Assembly (NCBI GenBank): GCA_025997595.1 | Contig: BNUU01000002.1 | Span: 81,783-145,782, forward strand | Direction: 5' to 3' | Source of the DNA: Spirochaetia bacterium | Lineage (GTDB): Bacteria > Spirochaetota > Spirochaetia > Treponematales > Breznakiellaceae | DNA: 64,000 nucleotides | In this document: piece after piece, positions 39,251 to 48,931 of the stretch | How positions within the stretch are numbered: the stretch's first letter is position 1 | How the letters are laid out: each line of letters begins with the position of its first letter | Program-made: the position numbers and the translations under genes | The notes under the pieces: generated by a model | What the model was told of the DNA's origin: nothing | Database searches by the model: none | Seen by the model: only the letters and a program-made list of their open reading frames with translations

Positions 39251-40909
39251 ATGCCTACGATACATTGGGTGGAAGAAGCAGACAAAGAAGAAAAACGCAA
39301 ACAACTTGAGGAAGAAATTCGCGACAAACTGGAAAAAGAAGCACCATCGGTTGTCACGTCAGACCCGTTGCCAAAAGCGGCCTCATTGGGGAGTACCCAA
39401 AACAAACCGGAACAAGCTGCCACCCACCCCACGATAAAGCTCACAAAGCGCAATGTCTTGATTGCGGCTGGTGCCGCGGCGGCAGTGGTAATCGTGGCGC
39501 TTGTTGTACTGATGGTTTCTCGTGGAACACAGCAACAAAGCCTGAATATCAATTTTATAGATGGCATAAGCTATTTTAATAAAGGAGCTTATGATGACGC
39601 GATAGCGGCATTTACCAGATCTATAGAGGTAAACCCGAAACACAGCGATTCGTATAGCTGGCGCGGCGTTTCGTATTCCAATAAAGGGCAAACAGATTTA
39701 GCCCTTGCGGACCAAAACACAGCGTTACGCCTGAATCCCAAGAATGGCCAAGCTTATAGCAGGAGGGGCATAAATTATGCCGCCAAAGGGCAAAAAGACT
39801 TAGCCATTACTGATTGTAAGAAAGCCCTGCAACTTACACCGAACGATAAATTTGTTTTGAATAATTGCGGCAATATCTATAATAGTTTGGGTGAATATGA
39901 TATGGCGATACAAACCTATTCTAGGGCGATAGATATTGACCCGAATTTCATCGGTTTATACCCCAACCGAGGTGATGTTTATTTCACGAAAGGTGAATAT
40001 GATTTGGCTATAGCGGATTATAATAGGGCGATAGAACTTGACCCGAATAATGCGGTAGTATACGCCAGCCGGGGCAACGCTTATTATATGAAAGGAGAAT
40101 ACGACCATGCAATATCGAATTCAAATAAAGCGATAGAACTTGACTTGAATAATGCCTTAGCATACGGCATCCGAGGTGGGGCTTATCATATGAAAGGCGA
40201 GTATGACCAGGCTATAGCGGAGTTAAGCAAAGCGATAGAACTCGAGCCGAATAATATTTTTGCATACAGTACCCGGGGCGAGGATTATAGAATGAAAGGT
40301 GAAACTGAAAAATCCATAGCAGATTTGAACAAAGCAATGGAGCTTGATCCAAATTATGCTCAGGGATACTTCACCCGTGGTGAATCCTATAGAGTGAACA
40401 ATCAGTATGACCAAGCGATAGCGGAGTTAACCAGGGCAATAGAGCTTTACCCAAATTATATTCTTGCTTATGGCAGTCGAGGTGCGGCTTATGCCCAAAA
40501 AGGTCAATATGACCAAGGTATAGTGGATTTAGACAAAACACTGGAGCTTGATCCGAATAATGCTTTTGCATACTACTTTCGAGGCGAGGTTTATAGAGTT
40601 GAAGAGCAATACGATCAGGCTATAGCGGATGCAACCAAAGCGATAGAACTTAATCCGAATGATGCTGCCTCATACGGTAGTCGTGGGGAATCCTATCTCT
40701 GGAATAACCAATTAGACCAAGCCATAACGGATTGCAATAAGGCAATAGAACTTGAACCAAATTATACAGGTGCATATGCCGTTCGCGGGGTAGCATATAG
40801 TCAAAAAGGCGATAAAAATAGAGCCATTGCCGATTTGGAAAAGGCGATAGAGCTTGACCCAGATTATCAGTGGGCAAAAGACAAGTTAAAGGAAATTAGG
40901 GGAGAGTAA
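39251..40909 (+). CDS. Membrane-anchored TPR protein (copy 1)
   Basis: The 552-residue protein opens MPTIHWVEEADKEEKRKQLE, a charged cytoplasmic segment shared by the next two genes. A membrane helix is at about 68-92, followed by about 12 TPRs (GDVYFTKGEYDLAIADYNRA) that should face the periplasm. Its last 168 codons are the same as the last 168 codons of the following gene. The three genes are spaced nine bases apart. Confidence 0.85.
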   Translation: MPTIHWVEEADKEEKRKQLEEEIRDKLEKEAPSVVTSDPLPKAASLGSTQNKPEQAATHPTIKLTKRNVLIAAGAAAAVVIVALVVLMVSRGTQQQSLNINFIDGISYFNKGAYDDAIAAFTRSIEVNPKHSDSYSWRGVSYSNKGQTDLALADQNTALRLNPKNGQAYSRRGINYAAKGQKDLAITDCKKALQLTPNDKFVLNNCGNIYNSLGEYDMAIQTYSRAIDIDPNFIGLYPNRGDVYFTKGEYDLAIADYNRAIELDPNNAVVYASRGNAYYMKGEYDHAISNSNKAIELDLNNALAYGIRGGAYHMKGEYDQAIAELSKAIELEPNNIFAYSTRGEDYRMKGETEKSIADLNKAMELDPNYAQGYFTRGESYRVNNQYDQAIAELTRAIELYPNYILAYGSRGAAYAQKGQYDQGIVDLDKTLELDPNNAFAYYFRGEVYRVEEQYDQAIADATKAIELNPNDAASYGSRGESYLWNNQLDQAITDCNKAIELEPNYTGAYAVRGVAYSQKGDKNRAIADLEKAIELDPDYQWAKDKLKEIRGE

Positions 40910-43327
40910 GGAGTTTTTATGCCGACAATTCACTGGGTTGAAGACAACGAAGAGGAAGAAAAGCGCAAGAAACTTGAGGAAGAAATCCGCGCAAAACTGG
41001 CACAAGAAGCGCAAGCAGTTGCCGAGGAAACGCCGCCACCAGCCTTTCCGGCAGATAAGCCGGAAGTGTCGCATACAGAGGGTGAGCAAGACACGTCCCC
41101 TACGGTGGGTACAGGCATCCCGGTTGCGCTGTCTAAGGCAAAGTTTACAAAGCGGAATATGCTTATTGCAGGGGCAGTGGTGGCGGTGATAATCGTCCTA
41201 ATTGCTGTATGGTTAGTTAAGGGAAATTCACAGCAGCAAGGCCCGGATAAAAATTTCACAGATGGGATAACTTATTTTGATAAAGGCGCTTATGAAAACG
41301 CGATAACGGCATTTACAAAATCCATAGCACTGAATCCCGAACAAGGCGAAGCCTACAGCCGGCGCGGCCTTTCATATGCAAAAAAAGCCCAAATAGACTT
41401 GGCCCTTGCTGATTATGTTTGGCGTGATACTACATACTTCAAGGAAGACATAAAAGACTTAGCTCTTACCGATTGCAAGGAAGCTCTGCGGATTGTGCCG
41501 AACAATAAGGTTATTTTGGGTAATTGCGGCGATATTTATAAAATTTTTGGAGAATATGATACGGCCATACAGGCTTATTCCAAAGCCTTAGTGATTGATC
41601 CGAATTATGCTCAAGTCTACGCCAATCGGGGTGATGCGTATAGTATGACAGGCAAATACGACCAGGCTATAACAGATTTTAGTAAAGCGATAGAACTTGA
41701 CCCAAATTATGTTTGGGCATACGCATGGCGGGGAAATGCTTATAACGATACCGCGATAAGCCAATACGACCGGGCTGTAGCGGATACAAGCAAAGCGATA
41801 GAGCTTGACCCGACTCTTGCTTATACATACGGAATCCGAGGTGCCTCATATCTCTTCAAAGGTGAATATGACCAAGCGATAGCGGAGTTAACCAGGGCAA
41901 TAGAGCTTTACCCAAATTATATTCTTGCTTATGGCAGTCGAGGTGCGGCTTATGCCCAAAAAGGTCAATATGACCAAGGTATAGTGGATTTAGACAAAAC
42001 ACTGGAGCTTGATCCGAATAATGCTTTTGCATACTACTTTCGAGGCGAGGTTTATAGAGTTGAAGAGCAATACGATCAGGCTATAGCGGATGCAACCAAA
42101 GCGATAGAACTTAATCCGAATGATGCTGCCTCATACGGTAGTCGTGGGGAATCCTATCTCTGGAATAACCAATTAGACCAAGCCATAACGGATTGCAATA
42201 AGGCAATAGAACTTGAACCAAATTATACAGGTGCATATGCCGTTCGCGGGGTAGCATATAGTCAAAAAGGCGATAAAAATAGAGCCATTGCCGATTTGGA
42301 AAAGGCGATAGAGCTTGACCCAGATTATCAGTGGGCAAAAGACAAGTTAAAGGAAATTAGGGGAGAGTAAGGAGTTTTTATGCCGACAATTCACTGGGTT
42401 GAAGACAACGAAGAGGAAGAAAAGCGCAAGAAACTTGAGGAAGAAATCCGCGCAAAACTGGCACAAGAAGCGCAAGCAGTTGCCGAGGAAACGCCGCCAC
42501 CAGCCTTTCCGGCAGATAAGCCGGAAGTGTCGCATACAGAGGGTGAGCAAGACACGTCCCCTACGGTGGGTACAGGCATCCCGGTTGCGCTGTCTAAGGC
42601 AAAGTTTACAAAGCGGAATATGCTTATTGCAGGGGCAGTGGTGGCGGTGATAATCGTCCTAATTGCTGTATGGTTAGTTAAGGGAAATTCACAGCAGCAA
42701 GGCCCGGATAAAAATTTCACAGATGGGATAACTTATTTTGATAAAGGCGCTTATGAAAACGCGATAACGGCATTTACAAAATCCATAGCACTGAATCCCG
42801 AACAAGGCGAAGCCTACAGCCGGCGCGGCCTTTCATATGCAAAAAAAGCCCAAATAGACTTGGCCCTTGCTGATTATGTTTGGCGTGATACTACATACTT
42901 CAAGGAAGACATAAAAGACTTAGCCCTTACCGATTGCAAGGAAGCTCTGCGGATTGTGCCGAACAATAAGGTTATTTTGGGTAATTGCGGCGATATTTAT
43001 AAAATTTTTGGAGAATATGATACGGCCATACAGGCTTATTCCAAAGCCTTAGTGATTGATCCGAATTATGCTCAAGTCTACGCCAATCGGGGTGATGCGT
43101 ATAGTATGACAGGCAAATACGACCAGGCTATAACAGATTTTAGTAAAGCGATAGAACTTGACCCAAATTATGTTTGGGCATACGCATGGCGGGGAAATGC
43201 TTATAACGATACCGCGATAAGCCAATACGACCGGGCTGTAGCGGATACAAGCAAAGCGATAGAGCTTGACCCGACTCTTGCTTATACATACGGAATCCGA
43301 GGTGCCTCATATCTCTTCAAAGGTGAA
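40406..43327 (+). repeat. 1,461-bp tandem duplication
   Basis: Copy A (about 40406-41866) and copy B (about 41867-43327) are nearly identical at the DNA level. One synonymous change was seen (GCT at 41462 against GCC at 42923). Both ends carry TATGACCAAGC, found again at 43328. 1,461 is 487 codons, so the duplication is in frame and creates a complete hybrid gene. Confidence 0.93.
40919..42370 (+). CDS. Membrane-anchored TPR protein, hybrid (copy 2)
   Basis: The 483-residue protein is a mosaic. Its first 319 or so residues equal the start of the next gene (cytoplasmic MPTIHWVEDNEEEEKRKKLE, membrane helix about 79-102, first TPRs), and its remaining part equals the end of the gene before. The join is at the conserved TPR sequence coded by TATGACCAAGC near 41867. 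It is intact and probably made, with a new combination of TPRs. Confidence 0.88.
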   Translation: MPTIHWVEDNEEEEKRKKLEEEIRAKLAQEAQAVAEETPPPAFPADKPEVSHTEGEQDTSPTVGTGIPVALSKAKFTKRNMLIAGAVVAVIIVLIAVWLVKGNSQQQGPDKNFTDGITYFDKGAYENAITAFTKSIALNPEQGEAYSRRGLSYAKKAQIDLALADYVWRDTTYFKEDIKDLALTDCKEALRIVPNNKVILGNCGDIYKIFGEYDTAIQAYSKALVIDPNYAQVYANRGDAYSMTGKYDQAITDFSKAIELDPNYVWAYAWRGNAYNDTAISQYDRAVADTSKAIELDPTLAYTYGIRGASYLFKGEYDQAIAELTRAIELYPNYILAYGSRGAAYAQKGQYDQGIVDLDKTLELDPNNAFAYYFRGEVYRVEEQYDQAIADATKAIELNPNDAASYGSRGESYLWNNQLDQAITDCNKAIELEPNYTGAYAVRGVAYSQKGDKNRAIADLEKAIELDPDYQWAKDKLKEIRGE

Positions 43328-43945
43328 TATGACCAAGCTATGGCGGATTTAGATAAAGCTATAGAACTTGACCCAAAATATGTCTGGGTATACCAAAGCC
43401 GTGCTTGGGCCTATAGTCGAAAAGGCCAATACGACCAAGCCATAGCGGATTATAGCAAATTGATAGAACTTGATCCCAATAGCTCAAGTTATCTTAATAG
43501 CAGGGCTTGGTATAATTTTTATATTGGAAAGCTCAGTGAAGCGCTGGTGGATGCGGACAAGGCATTATCAATTGACCCCAATGCGGGGTATATCTATGAT
43601 ACCCGTGGCACGATATACCGTGCCATGGATGATTATGATAAAGCAATATCCGATTACACCCAGGCAATACGCATCAATCCAGATAGAGCACTTTTTTGGA
43701 TGAATCGTGCGATAACTCATTTGTGGAAGAACCAGAATCAGGTCTCTTATAATACCGATAGAACCAGGGCTTTGCAATTGGACAGGAAAGGCGCGGCGGA
43801 GGCGTATGTTGATATTGCCATAAACCGGCTCGAAACCGGCTATTATTCAGATGCCGTTCGATATTTTGATAACGCACTGGAACTCAATCCGGATGATGAA
43901 CGAATATTGAAGCTTAAGGCGGAAGCGGCAGCAAAGGCAAAGTAG
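42380..43945 (+). CDS. Membrane-anchored TPR protein (copy 3)
   Basis: The 521-residue protein has the same N-terminal segment and membrane helix as copy 2 (identical through about residue 319) but a different C-terminal TPR set (YSRKGQYDQAIADYSKLIEL, YIGKLSEALVDADKALSIDP) and an Ala/Lys end. It is probably the original donor of the N-terminal half of copy 2. Expected place: inner membrane, TPRs outside the cytoplasm. Confidence 0.87.
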   Translation: MPTIHWVEDNEEEEKRKKLEEEIRAKLAQEAQAVAEETPPPAFPADKPEVSHTEGEQDTSPTVGTGIPVALSKAKFTKRNMLIAGAVVAVIIVLIAVWLVKGNSQQQGPDKNFTDGITYFDKGAYENAITAFTKSIALNPEQGEAYSRRGLSYAKKAQIDLALADYVWRDTTYFKEDIKDLALTDCKEALRIVPNNKVILGNCGDIYKIFGEYDTAIQAYSKALVIDPNYAQVYANRGDAYSMTGKYDQAITDFSKAIELDPNYVWAYAWRGNAYNDTAISQYDRAVADTSKAIELDPTLAYTYGIRGASYLFKGEYDQAMADLDKAIELDPKYVWVYQSRAWAYSRKGQYDQAIADYSKLIELDPNSSSYLNSRAWYNFYIGKLSEALVDADKALSIDPNAGYIYDTRGTIYRAMDDYDKAISDYTQAIRINPDRALFWMNRAITHLWKNQNQVSYNTDRTRALQLDRKGAAEAYVDIAINRLETGYYSDAVRYFDNALELNPDDERILKLKAEAAAKAK

Positions 43946-44011
43946 TATTTGGCTTGTTTGAACTTGCCTAAAAGATGGTACCTATAAACAGGGAACATAA
44001 AGGATGAAAAA

Positions 44012-44488
44012 GTGAAAAAGATTATTATTTTTGTTTTATTGGGACTTTGCACAGCAAATATTTTGACTGCCCAAAGGATGTCAAAAAACGATTTACAAAA
44101 AATGTATATCGACTATTTAAGATCCGAGGGCATCTCGCCAAGTATAGCAAGTGATTTTAACGGCAATATTTTTTTTGATGATGAAAATTGGCGTTATTGG
44201 ATTATTATAGACGAAGCCACGCCTAATATGTTTCGGCTTTGGTTATATTATCCCTATCTTGGTGAAACTTGGAGTTATGATAAACTCGAAAAGGCTAAAT
44301 CCATTTTTGAAAATACCGTAAAAATTGTTAGGGTTGAATTTAATGGCGGCGGTGATGCAGGTGGTTGGTATATGGCAGAAATTCCATTAAATAGACCTGA
44401 AGATTTCAAACATATTTTCAGAATATACTTAACAAGCTTAAGTGCCGCAAATAGAACTTTTTATGACATATTAAAAAGTATAAAATAG
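44012..44488 (+). CDS. Exported protein, unknown
   Basis: The GTG start gives 158 residues with a signal peptide (MKKIIIFVLLGLCTANILTAQ). The mature part is mixed alpha/beta with many aromatic residues (DENWRYWIIIDEATPNMFRLWLY is cut here into WRYWIIIDEA and MFRLWLYYPY). No family is recognised. It sits between a TPR gene and a PrsW-like gene in the same direction. Confidence 0.6.
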   Translation: MKKIIIFVLLGLCTANILTAQRMSKNDLQKMYIDYLRSEGISPSIASDFNGNIFFDDENWRYWIIIDEATPNMFRLWLYYPYLGETWSYDKLEKAKSIFENTVKIVRVEFNGGGDAGGWYMAEIPLNRPEDFKHIFRIYLTSLSAANRTFYDILKSIK

Positions 44489-44561
44489 GAGTGAATTTAT
44501 GGGGACATGGAGATGTTCAAAATGAAGTCTTGGCTATTTTGCCCAGAAGGGAGTCAATAAG

Positions 44562-45257
44562 GTGAATTTATTATTATTCTTGGCTATTCTACCCGTTATT
44601 ATTTTTCTTTTATTTATCTATTTAAAAGATACACAAAAAGAGCCTCTGAAGCCCTTGTTGCTATGTTTGCTTTTTGGTTTTTTATCGAGCATCCCGGCTA
44701 TAATTATTGAAGAAATTATTGATCTGGGAAATACCGCCACATCTCTACATTCTTTTGCCCTCTATAGTGCGTTCCTTGGAGCGGCAATCCCGGAGGAGGT
44801 TTTAAAATTTCTGACACTCTATTTTTTTATTTTCAAAAAATCATATTTTGACCAAAATTATGATGGCATAGTTTATTCCGTATTCGTATCTTTAGGTTTC
44901 GCGTTGGCGGAAAATATTTTATATGTATTAGATGGCGGTATTGGGGTAGCAGTAACAAGAGCAATATTCTCTATTCCTGGACATGGTCTGTTTGCAGTAG
45001 CCATGGGTTATTTTTTCTCTTTAGCAAAATTTTCAAACACAAACAAACAAAAAAAGTATTTGTGTTTAAGTTTACTTGTCTCAATACTTTTTCATGGAAT
45101 ATATGATTCTATTCTCTTTATATTGGGAGGAATTGATAATAAAGCCATCATATTAATAATGTTTGTTGCGTTAATTGCATTGATGGTATTTATGTGGAAA
45201 TTTGCACTTAAAAGAATAGCAAAACATATCCACATAGATAAAGAACTGCTCAGCTGA
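44562..45257 (+). CDS. PrsW-like intramembrane metalloprotease
   Basis: The 231-residue protein (GTG start) has about eight helices and the PrsW motifs: IPEEVLKFL with the Glu pair 78-79, YDGIVYSVFVSLGFALAENI, PGHGLFAV with His141, and FHGIYDSIL late in the protein. PrsW proteins cut anti-sigma factors or other one-helix membrane proteins. In this island the obvious one-helix candidates are the TPR and N-domain proteins, so it may release their cytoplasmic or outer parts. That link is inference. Confidence 0.82.
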   Translation: MNLLLFLAILPVIIFLLFIYLKDTQKEPLKPLLLCLLFGFLSSIPAIIIEEIIDLGNTATSLHSFALYSAFLGAAIPEEVLKFLTLYFFIFKKSYFDQNYDGIVYSVFVSLGFALAENILYVLDGGIGVAVTRAIFSIPGHGLFAVAMGYFFSLAKFSNTNKQKKYLCLSLLVSILFHGIYDSILFILGGIDNKAIILIMFVALIALMVFMWKFALKRIAKHIHIDKELLS

Positions 45258-45354
45258 CGTGGTTCATTATTATTTGGTTGTCGTACGGCAGGTAGTATAC
45301 AGCCGCGACCGTTTGTTATACGAAGGCGGTACAGAAAAATGAAAGGAAAAAAAG

Positions 45355-45810
45355 ATGAAGAAGTTAGTTTTGGTAATTGCTTTTTTGATTTGTGCATCAT
45401 TTGTACATGCAGGTGGAATACTGGATTCCCATTCCGGAAAATTTAAGAATTTTTCGTATATGGATGGTAGTATAAATCGGAATGCCAGAACTGAATATAT
45501 TGGTTTTTATCGGAAGGCATTCTACGTCGATGGAACTGGGCAGAATGCTTCAATGGTAGGTGCCGCTAATTTTATGCCCTGGAATAGTCACGAATATACC
45601 GGATGGGAAGAGTTTGCAAGAGAGCCAGCTCCTTATGCTGATATGGATGATGTTAGAGCAGAATTGAACTATATAACCAGTCTTAATATTAGTGAAATGG
45701 ATGGTAGGTTGTATTTTTTGGAACTTGTTCCTGATTCAGATGGCAATTATTTCTGGATAGATGGTGATGGAGATTGGGGCTTTTATCAAGATGTATATGT
45801 AAAGCGATAA
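45355..45810 (+). CDS. Exported protein, unknown
   Basis: The 151-residue protein has a signal peptide (MKKLVLVIAFLICASFVHAG) and an acidic mature part rich in Gly, Asp and aromatic residues (DSDGNYFWIDGDGDWGFYQD), a pattern that could bind calcium or sugar. AGGAAAAAAAG lies upstream. It directly precedes the kinase gene. No family is recognised. Confidence 0.6.
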   Translation: MKKLVLVIAFLICASFVHAGGILDSHSGKFKNFSYMDGSINRNARTEYIGFYRKAFYVDGTGQNASMVGAANFMPWNSHEYTGWEEFAREPAPYADMDDVRAELNYITSLNISEMDGRLYFLELVPDSDGNYFWIDGDGDWGFYQDVYVKR

Positions 45811-45825
45811 GGAGGAGTACCAGTA

Positions 45826-47166
45826 ATGGCAGAATTTACCCCAGGAACCAAAATCGGCCTGACCGATAGCGGCCATGCGGAGATAGTAAAAACCCTCGGC
45901 CAGGGCGGCCAGGGCATCGTCTACGAAGTCATGGTGAGCGGCAAGCCCTACGCCCTCAAGTGGTATACCTGTAAACTAAAAGACGCAAAGACCTTCCGGG
46001 CAACCATACAGGACAACATCAAAAACGGCCCCCCCTGCGACAAATTCCTCTGGCCCCTCTATCTGACCGAAGAAAAAGCGGGCAGCTTCGGTTACATTAT
46101 GGACCTCTTCTCAAGTGACTATACCGACTTCCCCGCAATCCTGAACGCCAAAGACAAGAACGGCAACCGGGTGTCCTTTAAGTCCACGGAAATCATGATT
46201 TTGGCGGCCCTGAATCTGGTCAACGCCTTCCGTGAACTCCACCGCCAGGGCTTAAGCTATCAGGACCTGAACGATGGTAACTTCCGTATCAACCTGAAAA
46301 CCGGGGATGTGCTAATCTGCGACAATGACAACGTAACCCCCGATGGCGACATGAATTCCGGCGGCGTGGGCGGCAAACCCGGCTACATGGCGCCGGAAAT
46401 CGTTACCGGAAAGGCCCACCCCTCGGAACGTACCGATTGCCATTCCCTTGCGGTGGTGCTTTTCAAGCTGTTCTTCCGGCACAGCCCCCTGCAGGGCGCG
46501 GAATACGAACGGCTCCCCTGCATGACGGAAAAAAAGGAACTGGAACTATTCGGCACAAAGCCCGTCTTTATTTATGATCCCGATGATGAATCAAACCGTC
46601 CTGTGGCCGGGGTTCACAATAACGCTATAAAACTCTGGCCCCTGTTCCCGCCATTTTTTCAGGAAGCCTTTATCCGTGCCTTCGCCCAGGGGATGAAAAA
46701 CCCCCAAATCCGGGAAACCGATAACGAATGGCAAAAAGTACTGGTCCGCCTCCGGGACACCCTGTTTGTCAACTGCCCCTCCTGCGGGCGTGAAATACCC
46801 TTAACCAAGATTGACAAGACCGCAGGGATAAAATGCGGCGGCTGTAACAGCGCCTACAGTTATCCCCGCCTTTTAACCTATGCAAGTCTCTTAAATGTCA
46901 AAGACTATTATGTCCCGCTCTTTCCGGGGAAGAAACTCTATGCCTGTCATACCAATAGCAATGACGATTACAGCGCCATAACCGGCGAAGTAGTGATGAA
47001 CAAAAACAACCCCACCCTTTGGGGCATAAAAAACCTGTCCGGTGATACATGGAAAATGACCGCGCCAGACGGCGTGGCAAAGGATATTCCCCCTAACGGC
47101 GCCATACCGATTGGCGCAGGGGTAACGGTGCAATTTACAGGAACCGGCGGCAGCATAGCTGAATAG
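45826..47166 (+). CDS. TerY-P-type protein kinase with zinc ribbon
   Basis: Residues about 18-290 are a Ser/Thr-kinase-like fold: Gly loop GQGGQG (25-30), Lys45 in YALKWY, catalytic loop YQDLNDGNF (145-153, replacing HRD-x4-N), the metal site in LICDNDNV (163-170) and APE at 189-191. A four-Cys zinc ribbon follows at about 315-340 (CPSCG, CGGC), then a small beta-rich end domain. Kinases of this lineage pair with a TerY vWA protein and a PP2C phosphatase in the TerY-P triad, exactly the next two genes here. The substitution in the catalytic loop is typical of such bacterial kinases, so activity is likely but not certain. Confidence 0.87.
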   Translation: MAEFTPGTKIGLTDSGHAEIVKTLGQGGQGIVYEVMVSGKPYALKWYTCKLKDAKTFRATIQDNIKNGPPCDKFLWPLYLTEEKAGSFGYIMDLFSSDYTDFPAILNAKDKNGNRVSFKSTEIMILAALNLVNAFRELHRQGLSYQDLNDGNFRINLKTGDVLICDNDNVTPDGDMNSGGVGGKPGYMAPEIVTGKAHPSERTDCHSLAVVLFKLFFRHSPLQGAEYERLPCMTEKKELELFGTKPVFIYDPDDESNRPVAGVHNNAIKLWPLFPPFFQEAFIRAFAQGMKNPQIRETDNEWQKVLVRLRDTLFVNCPSCGREIPLTKIDKTAGIKCGGCNSAYSYPRLLTYASLLNVKDYYVPLFPGKKLYACHTNSNDDYSAITGEVVMNKNNPTLWGIKNLSGDTWKMTAPDGVAKDIPPNGAIPIGAGVTVQFTGTGGSIAE

Positions 47167-47193
47167 CCATAAGCGAATTAAGGAGGCTTAAAA

Positions 47194-47925
47194 ATGAGTG
47201 ATGGAATGTATGCCGATGTGGAAGGCATTATCAGACGGCAGATGGTTTTGTTTTTCCTGATAGACACATCGGGCAGTATGGTTGGAACCAAAATCGGTGC
47301 GGTAAATACCGCCATACGGGAAGTGATCCCGGACCTGCGGGAAGTCGGCGGCGCAGACGTGGACCTGAAAATCGCCGTCCTTGAGTTTTCCTCCGGCTGC
47401 AAGTGGCAGAATCCCAACGGCCCGGTTTCGGTGGATACTTTTTCATGGACCAATTTATCCGCAGACGGCGTCACCGACATGGGCGCCGCCTTCCATGAAC
47501 TGAACGACAAGCTTTCCCGGAACAGTTTCTTAAAAGCCCCCTCCGCATCGGTTGCGCCGGTGATCATGCTGCTCTCCGATGGCCAGCCCGTGGACGATTG
47601 GGAAGGCGGCCTTGCGCTCCTCAAAAACAATAACTGGTATAAATCGGCGGTAAAGGTTGCTATCGCCATCGGCAGCGATGCGGACAGCGAAGTACTTGCG
47701 GAATTTACCGGAGATGAAAACACAGTCATTGCCGCCTATAAGCCGGAAATATTAAAGAAAATGATACGGAAAGTTTCGGTCACCTCCTCCCAAATCGGCA
47801 GCAGGAGCCAGCCCTTGCAGGAAGGGGAAGTAGTCACCCGGCAGGACACCATGGCCGATGAACTGAAAAACATCACCCAGACCGATCCGGACTTTGCTTC
47901 CGCCGATACCGAGGAAGGCTGGTAA
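47194..47925 (+). CDS. terY-like: TerY-like vWA-domain protein
   Basis: The 243-residue protein is a single von Willebrand A domain with an intact metal site: DTSGSM (24-29), a Thr in ADGVTDMG and LLSDGQPVDDW. The C-terminal 50 residues are flexible and acidic. TerY proteins sense or carry signals in the tellurite-resistance-related stress systems and act with a kinase and phosphatase. AAGGAGG precedes the start. It has no membrane segment, so it works in the cytoplasm. Confidence 0.88.
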   Translation: MSDGMYADVEGIIRRQMVLFFLIDTSGSMVGTKIGAVNTAIREVIPDLREVGGADVDLKIAVLEFSSGCKWQNPNGPVSVDTFSWTNLSADGVTDMGAAFHELNDKLSRNSFLKAPSASVAPVIMLLSDGQPVDDWEGGLALLKNNNWYKSAVKVAIAIGSDADSEVLAEFTGDENTVIAAYKPEILKKMIRKVSVTSSQIGSRSQPLQEGEVVTRQDTMADELKNITQTDPDFASADTEEGW

Positions 47926-47930
47926 TCGGG

Positions 47931-48905
47931 ATGTATACAGGTTTTAAGGCAATCGTACAGGGCGAGATGCACAAAGAAAAGAAGCTCCCCTGTCAGGATG
48001 CGGTATCCTGCCGGGTGTCCAATAAAGGCGGCATTGCGATAGTCGCCGATGGGCACGGCAGTGAAAAGCATTTCCGCAGTGACGTGGGTTCCAGAACCGC
48101 CGTTGAGGTTACGGATGCGGCTATCATTCAGTTCCTCAAATTACTGAGCAAAGAGAAGGAAAGCTATTACGACACCTACCACATGGATGAACAGTTAAAA
48201 CAACTGGAAGGGTACATCATCACCCACTGGCGGCAGGCGGTGCTATTACACTTTGATTCCCATCCCTTAACCGATGCTGAAAAAACCATCTGCGCCGGGG
48301 AGGACCTTGACCCCTCCGTAGAAAATAACCGGGTGCGGATGTACGGCACAACCCTTATCGCCGCAATGATCCAAAAAACAATCTGGTTTGTAATCCAGAT
48401 AGGTGACGGCAAATGTGCGGTAATAGATGCCGGCGGCGTCCCCCAATTCCCCCCATCCCTTGAGGATGAACGCCTTACCGGGGGCAAAACAAGCTCCCTC
48501 TGCGATACGGACGCCATGGGGAATTTCCGTCATGCCTTCGGCCATAAATCAATCCGGGGCGTAACAGTCGCCACCGATGGCGTAACCGATTCTTTCATCC
48601 CCGAAAATTACCTTGACCTGCACAAACGGCTTTACAACGATGTTACCAGTAATCCCAAAAATGCGGAAAAGGAATTGCAAAAATCAATCGCCGTGTGGTC
48701 ATCAAAGGGCAGCCGGGACGATGCTTCAATGGCGGGGCTTTTCCTGAAAGACGGTAAGCCAATAGTTCTCGGGGAAAGTAAGTCCGAGACCCCGCCGCCC
48801 CCTGCTCCGGGTCTTCAAAAACGGCATATAGCCTTGGCGCTGGGGTTGGCCGTTTTAGCGGCAATCATAGTGGTATTGTTAATAAAAGTGATAGTTAAGA
48901 GATAA
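47931..48905 (+). CDS. PP2C-like phosphatase with C-terminal membrane anchor
   Basis: The 324-residue protein has the PP2C metal and phosphate motifs: CQDAV near 21, VADGHGSEKH with Asp40, YGTTLI, QIGDGKC, ATDGVTDSF and SRDDASM. A proline linker (PPPPAPG) leads to a membrane helix at about 298-320 with a basic end, so the enzyme is tail-anchored with its active site in the cytoplasm. It should reverse the kinase encoded two genes upstream. It begins five bases after the vWA gene. Confidence 0.9.
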   Translation: MYTGFKAIVQGEMHKEKKLPCQDAVSCRVSNKGGIAIVADGHGSEKHFRSDVGSRTAVEVTDAAIIQFLKLLSKEKESYYDTYHMDEQLKQLEGYIITHWRQAVLLHFDSHPLTDAEKTICAGEDLDPSVENNRVRMYGTTLIAAMIQKTIWFVIQIGDGKCAVIDAGGVPQFPPSLEDERLTGGKTSSLCDTDAMGNFRHAFGHKSIRGVTVATDGVTDSFIPENYLDLHKRLYNDVTSNPKNAEKELQKSIAVWSSKGSRDDASMAGLFLKDGKPIVLGESKSETPPPPAPGLQKRHIALALGLAVLAAIIVVLLIKVIVKR

Positions 48906-48931
48906 TTTTAACGGTAGAAAGGAGCGTTGTC

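Noticed and set aside
44498..44524. Eight-codon frame MGTWRCSK before the PrsW-like gene
   Set aside because: It resembles the opening of a zinc-ribbon protein but is too short to support a gene or a remnant.
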